IMG/VR virus record: IMGVR_UViG_3300049489_000482
Coordinates: 1-58,712 of that record
Origin: a virus
Length of the DNA: 58,712 nucleotides
Direction: 5' to 3' (one strand)
A program made the position numbers and the translations under genes. The notes beneath the pieces were generated by a model. That model saw nothing but the letters and a program-made list of their open reading frames with translations, was not told the origin of the DNA and made no database searches. Below, in pieces: positions 49,334 to 57,600 of this stretch. Position 1 is the stretch's first letter, and each line of letters begins with the position of its first letter.

Positions 49334-49627
49334 TCAGGCCAGTTCCGCCTTTGCCTTTTCGTTGATGGCGATCAATTCCGATCGCTTGTTCGCGATGTGC
49401 GCCTGGATGACCGCGATCGCCAGCTCCGGGTGAACGTCGAGCAGGCGCATGGAGTTCTCCCCGTTGGGTATCCCGAGTTGCAGGTTCCTGTGCCTTCCGA
49501 ACTGGTCCCGCAGGTTCATCAGATCTCCGCGCTTACGGAGTTCCGACATCTCGGCGAGCAGCTTCTCGCCCTTCGCGATTTCGTCGTGCGCCATCCAAAC
49601 TGCCAGTGCGGTTTCTTTCGTGATCAT
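49334..49627 (-). CDS. Hypothetical protein, 97 residues
   Basis: MITKETALAVWMAHDEIAKG, EKLLAEMSELRKRGDLMNLR, then HPELAIAVIQAHIANKRSEL. Starts 3 bases after the Rad50-like gene's stop, so likely a partner of it. Unknown. Confidence 0.6.
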   Translation of the reverse strand: MITKETALAVWMAHDEIAKGEKLLAEMSELRKRGDLMNLRDQFGRHRNLQLGIPNGENSMRLLDVHPELAIAVIQAHIANKRSELIAINEKAKAELA

Positions 49628-49630
49628 GGG

Positions 49631-51565
49631 TCAGAGGTGGATGATTGTGGCGTCCGTGCTCAACATGTCGCCGGGTGCCGTTCCGATGAACTGATCCAGC
49701 AGCCCGGCGTCCGTCATCTCCTTCATCCGGCGCAGCACTTTTCCGAGGTTGTCGGCGTCGAGAATCCCGAGCTCGTCGAACAGCACCAGCTTGAACGCCT
49801 GCTGCTGCGCCAGCGCCGCCGCGAGGCCGATGTAGGCGACCGTCTGGAATGTCTGGCCAAACACCCGGTGCGAAATCCAGACGCGCACCTTGCGGCCTCC
49901 ATCCTGCACTTCGCCCCAGCGCCCAAGCTCTCCGTCCCGGAACGCCAGCGGTGTCGGGAGGATGCCCGCCGTGAACTGGTTCGCCGTGGAAAGCAGCGAC
50001 GTGAACGCCTTGTTGACGCTCGCCTCTTGATGCTCCGCCACGCACTTAAGGATGGCCTTCAGCGCCCGCAGTTCGTCCTCCGCGTTCGCCCGTTCGATGT
50101 CCACCTTCAGCGCCTGTTCAATGCGTGCCTTGTCCGCGACCATCGCGTCGCGATCGCGCGTCAGTGTATTCGCTTTCGCGGTGATCTCGCTGAGTTTCAC
50201 TTCGGTGGCAGTAACCGCCGCCGCCAGCGCCTCGGTGTCCGCGCTGTCGCCGACCACGTTTTTCGCGTGCGCCCTGGACGCCTGCACCTGTTCGAGCCGT
50301 GCGATCTCGCGTTCGATGCGCGTCAGGTCGGTGCGACGGGCTTCGTGCTCCCGGTCCTCCGCCTGCGCGGTCTGGTAGGATTCCTGCGCTGATTCCGCCT
50401 CGCTCAATCGCTGCGTCAGCTTTGCCTGATGCCTGGCCAGAGCACCCTTGGTGTTCGTGATCTCGGTGGCGAAGTGATCCGCAGCCGATTCCTTCCACGC
50501 CTTTGCTCGGCTCTTGCACGTCGGACAGCACTCCGCTTGCAGCAACTGGTCCCGCTCCAGACCGAGTTCGACGATGCGCGATTGGACCGCCTTGATGTCC
50601 TGCTGCACCGACCGAACCGCCAGTGTGGCGTCATCGGCGTACTTCCTCGCCTGAATTGAGCGCGACTTGAACTCTCCGCACGCCTTGTCGAGTGCCGTCT
50701 TGATGTTGCGCGCGTCCGCCAGATCGTCGATGACGGCTTCGTCCGTGGTCGCGTCGAGCAGCGCCTGCGCGGCACTGCTCGCCACCTTGCTCTTGAGCGC
50801 CGTCGCCAGAGCGTTGCCGGCAGCCGCGTGCCGCTGCGCCTCCGCCCGGTATTCAGCGCGCAACTGCTCCAGCGCCGCCTCTGTCGCCGGCAGCTTGTCG
50901 GCGATGGCTGCCGACTGCGCCGTCATCTCCGTGCTCGCCTGAGCAAACCCGGCGTATCGTTTCACCGCCGCCGTTACCTCGTTGGCCCGCTTGCCGACCG
51001 ACTCCGCGAATGCAAGCAGCCACTCGTTGAACGTCTTGGTGCCGCGGTCGTCCGCCGTGATGCGCGCCGTTGCGTGCCAGTCGTCCACCGTGGCGTCCGT
51101 CTTGTCCGTGCGCGGGTCGATGGTTTCCTTGACCGCCAGAATCTTCCCGGCGATCTCGGCCACATCCCCGCCCGGAATGAGGCTGAACACGTATCGCGTC
51201 TGCTCGGGGCGTGTCATGGCGAAGAATTCCGCCGCCGGTTTCATCGGCACCAACCCGCCCACGGGCGGGTTCGCCAGCTTCCACGCTCCGAGCGCCCCGA
51301 GGTATCGGGCCTCGTGAACCGTCCCGTTGTCCATCGTAAGCGCGACTTGCGCCACGCTTCCGCCGAGCCAGTCCGCCGTCTCGCCGATGCCCTTGCCGCT
51401 CTTGCGCGCGTCCGGGTGAACGCCACCGTTCAGCACCGTCCGCACCGCGTCGAGTCGCGTCGTCTTGCCGACGTCGTTCGGCCCGACCAGAACAGTCACG
51501 GGTCCGATGTTGTTGTTGAAGGTTCGGCCCTTGAAGTTGGCCGCACTGATGTTCGTGATTTTCAT
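49631..51565 (-). CDS. Rad50/SbcC-like ATPase with zinc hook, 644 residues
   Basis: Walker A GPVTVLVGPNDVGKTTRL (residue ~20-38), long coiled coil with a CxxC hook CPTCKSRAKAW near residue 347, and Walker B LVLFDELGILDADNLGKVL near 600. Such proteins act in repair or recombination with a nuclease, but no Mre11/SbcD gene is visible next to it. Palindrome copy 7 lies in frame near residue 100 (ANPPVGGLV). Confidence 0.9.
   Translation of the reverse strand: MKITNISAANFKGRTFNNNIGPVTVLVGPNDVGKTTRLDAVRTVLNGGVHPDARKSGKGIGETADWLGGSVAQVALTMDNGTVHEARYLGALGAWKLANPPVGGLVPMKPAAEFFAMTRPEQTRYVFSLIPGGDVAEIAGKILAVKETIDPRTDKTDATVDDWHATARITADDRGTKTFNEWLLAFAESVGKRANEVTAAVKRYAGFAQASTEMTAQSAAIADKLPATEAALEQLRAEYRAEAQRHAAAGNALATALKSKVASSAAQALLDATTDEAVIDDLADARNIKTALDKACGEFKSRSIQARKYADDATLAVRSVQQDIKAVQSRIVELGLERDQLLQAECCPTCKSRAKAWKESAADHFATEITNTKGALARHQAKLTQRLSEAESAQESYQTAQAEDREHEARRTDLTRIEREIARLEQVQASRAHAKNVVGDSADTEALAAAVTATEVKLSEITAKANTLTRDRDAMVADKARIEQALKVDIERANAEDELRALKAILKCVAEHQEASVNKAFTSLLSTANQFTAGILPTPLAFRDGELGRWGEVQDGGRKVRVWISHRVFGQTFQTVAYIGLAAALAQQQAFKLVLFDELGILDADNLGKVLRRMKEMTDAGLLDQFIGTAPGDMLSTDATIIHL
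51252..51271. repeat. Dispersed GC palindrome, copy 7 (20-base)
   Basis: AACCCGCCC-AC-GGGCGGGTT in frame in the Rad50-like gene, encoding NPPVGG. Confidence 0.85.
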
Positions 51566-51590
51566 TCGTTTGTCGTTGGTGTGTTGCTGG

Positions 51591-52178
51591 TTACTTCTTC
51601 AGAAGGTCGCTGATGTCGCTCGTCGGGAAGTCATCGAGCAGCCCGGCGCGATCCGCGCTGATGTAGAGGCTGGCAGTCGCCGCCTGCACTGCCTCCTCCG
51701 GGACCGGGTGTCCGGTCGCGTCGGCGATCTGCCGTCCCTTGTGCTCCGCGACGATGCGGCACAGCGCCCAGCCGTTGCCGCGCCGGGCGAGGAACTTCCG
51801 CAGGCTGCCCACCGGGTCCGCCGCAGTAGCCTGCGTTGCCGCGCCACCGCTGGCCGCTGGCGTCGTTGGACGCGCGGGAGGTGTGTTCGTGGCGGGCCGG
51901 CTCTTCGGTGCTGGCGCAGCGCCGTCCTCGCTGATGAGTTCGATCATGGCCTCGTCCCGGCTGCCTGTGGCCTGGATGGTGATCAACTGGCCCTTGCGGT
52001 TGTGGAAGACGTCCCCGCAGGACGGGTTCTCGATGTTGTAGGTGCGCTCCGTTCCTCCGAAGTCCAGACCGATGAAGTCTGGTTTGCCCTGGTATTTGGA
52101 CTTGGTGATGTTGCCGGTGACTTTGACCTGCACGGGTCCCATGCCCGTGAGTTCCGAGTGATACAATGTTTTTGCCAT
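51591..52178 (-). CDS. Hypothetical DNA-metabolism protein, 195 residues
   Basis: ATG at 52178 (MAKTLYHSELTGMGPVQVKV). N-terminal beta-rich half (GNITKSKYQGKPDFIGLDFG, GTERTYNIENPSCGDVFHNR), Ala/Pro/Thr linker, C-terminal helical half (LRKFLARRGNGWALCRIVAE). The N-terminal half could be an OB-like fold; single-strand binding is a guess. First gene of the operon that ends at 49294. Confidence 0.6.
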   Translation of the reverse strand: MAKTLYHSELTGMGPVQVKVTGNITKSKYQGKPDFIGLDFGGTERTYNIENPSCGDVFHNRKGQLITIQATGSRDEAMIELISEDGAAPAPKSRPATNTPPARPTTPAASGGAATQATAADPVGSLRKFLARRGNGWALCRIVAEHKGRQIADATGHPVPEEAVQAATASLYISADRAGLLDDFPTSDISDLLKK

Positions 52179-52241
52179 GATGGTTTGCGTTCTTTGTTTT
52201 CTTTGTTTTCTCATTCGCCACCCTGCATCAGTGCCGGGTGA

Positions 52242-52277
52242 CGGTTGCACCATGTCGGTTGCATCGGCGGTATGCAA
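52242..52277 (-). promoter_or_regulatory. Putative promoter/operator region with repeated CGGTTGCA
   Basis: CGGTTGCA at 52242-52249 and 52256-52263, and CGGTATGCA at 52268-52276. On the minus strand TTGCAT (52272-52277), 17 bases, CATGGT (52249-52254) could be -35 and -10 boxes. TTGCAT with a 17-base spacer and GCAACCG recurs at 44908-44936. Confidence 0.4.
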
Positions 52278-52286
52278 CGAAAATCA

Positions 52287-52313
52287 AGCGCCGCTCCATG
52301 AGGGAGCGGCGCT
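52287..52313 (-). terminator. Rho-independent terminator after the lipoprotein gene
   Basis: Perfect 11-bp stem AGCGCCGCTCC / GGAGCGGCGCT, 5-base loop, then TGATTTTCG on the minus strand. It separates the lysis/envelope genes from the DNA-metabolism operon. Confidence 0.85.
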
Positions 52314-52362
52314 CCGCGACTCGACGCGCACGACTTCGGAGCGTGCGCGGTGCAACGCGCAA

Positions 52363-53301
52363 TCAGAATTCCTGCGGCGGGGCGTTTGCAACAAACACCG
52401 CCCTAAAGCGCAACCCATACGGCAGTTTCCGTGTGTTTGTGACAAGGCACTCAATCCCACCATTGCGATGCACGGCGTACGGGAGCGTTGTCCAGTCGTC
52501 CGGCGAATCAGCATCCGTCTGCATTTGCATCCGCCATGTGGTGTTCGTGGGTATGTGCGCGAACACGCGCACGGCTGGATACAACGTCGGCAGCCCGCCG
52601 AGTGTGCGGTTGGTTTCGGCGAACTGCACCGGGATCACCTGTCCCTTGGTCGGCGTCTGCATCGCATCGTTCGTGACCCACACGATGTTTGTCACCGTGG
52701 TAATGGTTTTCGCACGCGCGAGCGGAGGATTCGTAACGGTGCCGAAGCTGTTCTTGTTCGTGCCCAGCAGCACAACCGTCGGGTACGGGGCGGCACACCA
52801 TCCCGGCTCCGTCCATTCCATGTCCTCGTGCTCGCAGACCCGGCCCGGTTCGCCAAAGGCCGACGCCAGCGCAAGCCCACTGCGGATGCCTGCTCTGAAC
52901 GATTCCAAGATCGGTCGCAGGTTCTGCACGCGGTCAACCCGAGCGGCCACCACGTCTCCGAAGTAGATTTGGTAGAGGCTGAACCCAGATGTGATCGCCG
53001 TAGCCACGTCGGCGTCCTCGACACCCAGCCCGAGCGCGGACAACGCGCGCAGGATTTCCTGCGGGTCGGTAGTGCCATTGGCGATCACCGCATCCAGAAT
53101 CGAAAGCGTGGTGCGAAAGTAGATGCTGTTTTCCGGCGCTTTCCTCACCGCGACAGATACACCAGTCTGCGATGCGAGAAAGACGACGTTGGACATTTTC
53201 ACCGTGTCCACGGTGCGCGTCGTGACGACGCCGTCTCGGGTGGTTGTGCAGCCGGTCAGAAGCGCCGCCGCGAGTGCAAGAGCAACGAGAATTGTTTTCA
53301 T
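52363..53301 (-). CDS. Phage lipoprotein, 312 residues
   Basis: Signal peptide MKTILVALALAAALLTGC with lipobox LTGC, then a globular body with SIYFRTTLSILDAVIANGTT and VWVTNDAMQTPTKG. Could act in superinfection exclusion or lysis. No family recognised. 31 bases upstream from the DUF1353 stop. Confidence 0.75.
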   Translation of the reverse strand: MKTILVALALAAALLTGCTTTRDGVVTTRTVDTVKMSNVVFLASQTGVSVAVRKAPENSIYFRTTLSILDAVIANGTTDPQEILRALSALGLGVEDADVATAITSGFSLYQIYFGDVVAARVDRVQNLRPILESFRAGIRSGLALASAFGEPGRVCEHEDMEWTEPGWCAAPYPTVVLLGTNKNSFGTVTNPPLARAKTITTVTNIVWVTNDAMQTPTKGQVIPVQFAETNRTLGGLPTLYPAVRVFAHIPTNTTWRMQMQTDADSPDDWTTLPYAVHRNGGIECLVTNTRKLPYGLRFRAVFVANAPPQEF

Positions 53302-53332
53302 TCCTGCCGACTACGCCAGCCGACTGGCGCTG

Positions 53333-53761
53333 TCAATCCCGCCGTCGGTGCTCGTCCCACGCGATGCGACCAAACAGTCGCAGCGCAGCGTAACTCCACC
53401 ACGACTTCCAGCGAGGGAACCCGCGGGCGATCATCAGTTCGCGATACACCGCGTCCGCGGTCGCTTGGTCGATGACGACGCGGTTCTCGTCAATGAAGTA
53501 CCCGCCGACCGTGTAGAGGTGGTCGTGGGGAACCGCTGCCCAGAGGGCGGGACCGACCGGCGGCACCACACCCCAGAGCGGACGCGGCGTGCTTCGCCCG
53601 TCGCATTCAAAGCCGGCCGGGATTGTCACCTCGTGCCGGAGGACGGCGGAGTAATAGCTGAACGGGACGCGCAGCTTGAGCCAGATCGGATGCTTGAAGC
53701 TGGACAGGTCGTCGTAAAGCAGCGGCCCGAGAAACTCCGTTTTGCGCTTCGCTGCCTTCAT
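53333..53761 (-). CDS. DUF1353 family protein, 142 residues
   Basis: VTIPAGFECDGRSTPRPLWG, AAVPHDHLYTVGGYFIDENR and WWSYAALRLFGR match DUF1353, with the HD.LY motif. DUF1353 genes often lie next to phage lysis genes, as here. Exact function unknown. Confidence 0.85.
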   Translation of the reverse strand: MKAAKRKTEFLGPLLYDDLSSFKHPIWLKLRVPFSYYSAVLRHEVTIPAGFECDGRSTPRPLWGVVPPVGPALWAAVPHDHLYTVGGYFIDENRVVIDQATADAVYRELMIARGFPRWKSWWSYAALRLFGRIAWDEHRRRD

Positions 53762-53762
53762 T

Positions 53763-54083
53763 TCAGTGCGCGTTCTTCAGCAGGGTTCCAAGTGCGGCGG
53801 CCGAGCCTTCGGACACTCGCTGCAATGTGGCGTTGTTCTGCTCGATGACGGCGCGCAGCACCTCGATGTTGTTCTTCGACTCGTACTTCTGCACCGTAAT
53901 GTTCACGCTGGCCTCGCCGTTCGTGCCGACCGTCTTTGTGACGGAAACGCCCTCGGCGGTGATGTCCTTCGGCGACTGAATCGTCAGCGAGTTCTTCGAC
54001 GGGTCAAACGACACGGTCGTTTGGGGGACGCTCATGCATCCGATCAATGGGATGATGGTGAGTAGGGCAAGAATGGTTTTCAT
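53763..54083 (-). CDS. Small lipoprotein, 106 residues
   Basis: ATG at 54083: MKTILALLTIIPLIGC with lipobox LIGC, then TVSFDPSKNSLTIQSPKDIT and NNIEVLRAVIEQNNATLQRV (helical). Might be an o-spanin-like or envelope protein. The 150 bases upstream (54084-54235) hold an 8-C/G tract (54197-54204) and no convincing gene. Confidence 0.7.
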   Translation of the reverse strand: MKTILALLTIIPLIGCMSVPQTTVSFDPSKNSLTIQSPKDITAEGVSVTKTVGTNGEASVNITVQKYESKNNIEVLRAVIEQNNATLQRVSEGSAAALGTLLKNAH

Positions 54084-54235
54084 GGCTTTCGCTCTTACGC
54101 CCGGTCGGACTCCTTGCAAGCACGAAACCCGCCCGCCCAGTTGCGGTTGCCCCGCTGATGCGCTGCCCGAGGCGATGGCGGACGGGTTGAACAACAGGGG
54201 GGGGATGGAGTGTGCCTCGGGAATGCTCCGGGAGA

Positions 54236-54598
54236 TCATGGTTGCCGCCATTGGCTTGCAACCCAGCCACCAATTGTTGCCGCAGCGCCGCACAGCGTGG
54301 TCGTGATGATGGCGATCACTGTGATGGCCTTCCACCCACCCTTTTGCGCCGTCACGTATTCGTTCAGCTTGTCCACGTCCGCGCGCAGTGTTTCGACGTT
54401 GCTGGCCATTGCCGAGTTGGCGGCGTTGTGGAGTTTGAGTTCTTCAATTCCTGCGGCGATCCTGTCGAGTTTTTCCCAGATCGCCTGACGGCTCCGCACG
54501 GCATCAGCGTGCCCGGCCTCAAGTAGCGACAGCCTGTGCTCCTGGTCGAGTTGCATCGCTGTGGGCTTGTATGCGTTTCCCGTGGTGTCCGCTTGCAT
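54236..54598 (-). CDS. Coiled-coil membrane protein, XhlA/holin-like, 120 residues
   Basis: Residues 20-80 are coiled coil (SLLEAGHADAVRSRQAIWEK, LDRIAAGIEELKLHNAANSA, VETLRADVDKLNEYVTAQKG) and 85-112 a membrane helix (ITVIAIITTTLCGAAATIGG). This arrangement is that of hemolysin XhlA-type lysis accessory proteins. No endolysin gene was recognised near it. Confidence 0.65.
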   Translation of the reverse strand: MQADTTGNAYKPTAMQLDQEHRLSLLEAGHADAVRSRQAIWEKLDRIAAGIEELKLHNAANSAMASNVETLRADVDKLNEYVTAQKGGWKAITVIAIITTTLCGAAATIGGWVASQWRQP

Positions 54599-54646
54599 TT
54601 AGATCGCTTTACGCGAACCAGCGCCGCGCACAAGGCGAAACTCCGG

Positions 54647-57600
54647 CTACACCGAAATGCGCGCCATGCGGTCGTCGGTGATCAACGTCAACCGCTGGCC
54701 GCTAGTCGCTGCTATCTCGGTGACGCCCGCCATGCATGAAATCACCTCCGGCGTGCCGCTGGCTTCCAGCCACTCCCGCGCCGCGGTGTGCTCGCCCATC
54801 AGGCTCTGCATGTATGCCCTGTCCCCGGTCCACCAGTCCGTCACCTCCACGCCCCATGTCCCCACCGGCACCGCGTAAAGCGTGACGACGCCATCGCCGA
54901 CCACCTCGCACTCCAATCGCATCTCGGATTGCTCCAAGTAGCGGTAGATCGTCTCCGCGTCCCGGAGCGCCTGCGTGCCTTCGGTTGGCACGTCGTGTTC
55001 CCAAATTCCCCGCGCAATGTTCAGCCCGCCGTGAACGGCCACCTCTACTCCGCCGATCGTTGTGTATCCGGTCAGTTTTCCGTCGTCTGGAAACGGCAGC
55101 GGCTCGGCGTTGACGTCCTTCAGCCCGTATTCGTAGCTGGCTCCGGTGTCCACAGAGAATCCGTAAGGTGACAACACCGTCACTCTGTTGCCGTAGTTGT
55201 ATTCTGCCAAATTGATGACCCTGGCCACCCGCGGCACCGCGCCGTGAATTTCGACGCCGACGTGCATGCTGTAGCGTATCGGTCCGGCTCCTGGTGCTCG
55301 GTTGACCGTGTTCCAGACGTCGTACGCCAGCGGCGCCGCCTTCCAGTTCGCGGTTTCGGAGTCCATCGGCAGAGTGAAGCAGACACGTTTTTTCCAATTC
55401 ATCGCGACGCTTGAGGTGGTCCAATTGCCGCGGCCATCGTCGTAAACCATCGCGATTCTTTGCTGCGCTGTAGCGGTGCTGCCGATGAAGCCCGTGTGAT
55501 CCGTGGCGTCCGCGGTGTTGAAGCACTCGATGCCGGTTGCCCCGGTCAGGTATCCCGAGACCTCCGAGACGTCTGGCAACTCCCGCACGCCCAGTTTCAA
55601 CGGAACGCGGACCTCGTTGTATTCAAAGGTCAACCCGAAATCCTCCACCAGTGTTTGAAAGTCGCCGATTGTCACCCACTTCGCGCTGGTGAACTCCGGC
55701 AGGTTCACGCTTTCCACGCGTCCCGGCACCGCTATCATCGCATTGCCAATGTCGCGATCCGTGGTGTCCCATGTCACCGCTCCGAATGTGACATCCATGT
55801 CCCCCGCGTAGCTGTATCGACCGCCTTCCGGTCCGGTGCGGGACGTCAGTTCGATGGTCGCCGCCGTGGCGACGGTGAACGCTGCGGCCCGGTTGGCTGT
55901 CACTTTATAGGTTGACCACCCCGCCATGTCCGCCGCCTCTTTCAGGATTCCTTTCGCCGTCAGGTAGTGCAGCCATGACGCCGCGCTCCCGGTGGTGCCG
56001 TGAACGATTGCAAACGCATCTCGCGGAGCCACAGCCCATTTCGCGCTCCACAACCACAACCGTTGCTCTCCCGTGAACGCCACCCCTGGCGGGTCGATGT
56101 CGAAATTGAGGACCGTGTTTCCGTACGGCACCCGAATCGCCCGCCACGACAGTGGCCGCGCCGTCTTCACTTGGTTCACGGCTTGTGCCATCGCGTTGTA
56201 ATGTTCGACCACCATCACCATTGCGGTCGTGCCACGTTCCGACGGCCCGCCAGTGGCTCGTGCTTGATTCGGGTCACCTGTGAGCAGAAACACCCACTGA
56301 TTGAACCACGCCGCGCTGGCTGAATTGCGAATGTAAGCCGCCACGCCGTCCAAGCACCGCCAAAGCCCGGTGGTGAAGAACCGAGATCCCGCGCCTACGG
56401 CGTCGGTGTCGTCGATCGCCTGCTGGCGTTTACCCACGATCTGCCGCAACAACTTCACCCCAGTGCTTTCCGCCGCCTGATACGGCACGCCGAAGTCCGA
56501 TCCGTCTGGCCCATAGACCTCGTCTCGGTAGCCGTTGACCGTTGGCCTGGCGACGAGTGGTGAATGGAAGCCAGCATTGGCTCGTCCCCACTGCCCGAAC
56601 CCCCAGCCATGCTTGCGGAAGCGAGCGGCGTGCTTCAGTTGCCATTTTCCTGCCCCAGCGTTGTAGGTGTAGGTGTTGCCGTATCGGTTCTTGTATTGCC
56701 GGCACCAGTGCGGTGCCAGCGGCGTCGCTGCCGCGGTGGTAATTGCCGGCAGTGGTGCCGGCTCGACGCTTTCCACCCACGTCATTACCCACCCCTCTGG
56801 TGTCAGTGTCAGGTCAGGCACCGAATACGAGACGTAGTCGTCGTTCTGACTCAACCTGGCGCTGTCGCCAAAATGCTGCAGCGTCATCAGCTCATCGATG
56901 GTCAGCGTTTGCGGCGCCGTCACATCCAGCGCTGTCGGTGGCGTGCTTTCCACCAAGGTTTCCGGCGCGTCGCCAGTCACCACTTGCAGCGTTCCGTATT
57001 CATCGTAAAAGCTGACCTGCGGGGCCGGGCCGTTGGCGACCGTGCGTTGTGTGATCCTGTATCTCGCCCGGGTTCCCAAGTTGAATTGTTCCAAACCGCG
57101 CACGTCCTGACCGTCCACCCCTGTGTCCTCCATCACGCGATTTTCCAACTCGTAGCGATCCGACGTTGTCCACAGCGCGAACCCTGTCGGTAGCACTTGA
57201 TACGCGGCGTCCCCGCTCCGCACCGGGTTTTTGAGAATGTTCGTGCTGCCGGTCATAACGAACACGTATTTGTCAGCCAGCGCATGTCCGAGTTGCCAGT
57301 TCCCGCCGGCCGCGGTCGTGACCGCGATTCCCGCGGACGCAAAGTCCGACACCACGGTTGTCGTGTCGCCCGGACTGCGCGACACCCCCTTGAAGTTTAA
57401 CGTGTGCAGGGTGTGCGCGGTGTTCGGCCAGGGCGACTTCGCTGTCTTGCGGACGTAGAGCTGGCCTTGATGCCAGAACATATCAGCGACCTTGGCATTC
57501 GCTCTGAATGCCAGTGCGCCTCCGGTTTCCGATTTCGGCCGCAGGCACGCCAGTTTCCCTTGTTCAAACGCCGCGGTGTCTGGCTGGAATGTGGACCCGA

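Noticed and set aside
54084-54235. N-terminal extension of the small lipoprotein gene over the 8-base G tract
   Set aside because: The added sequence is His/Pro/Ser-rich without similarity, and a perfect signal peptide starts at 54083.
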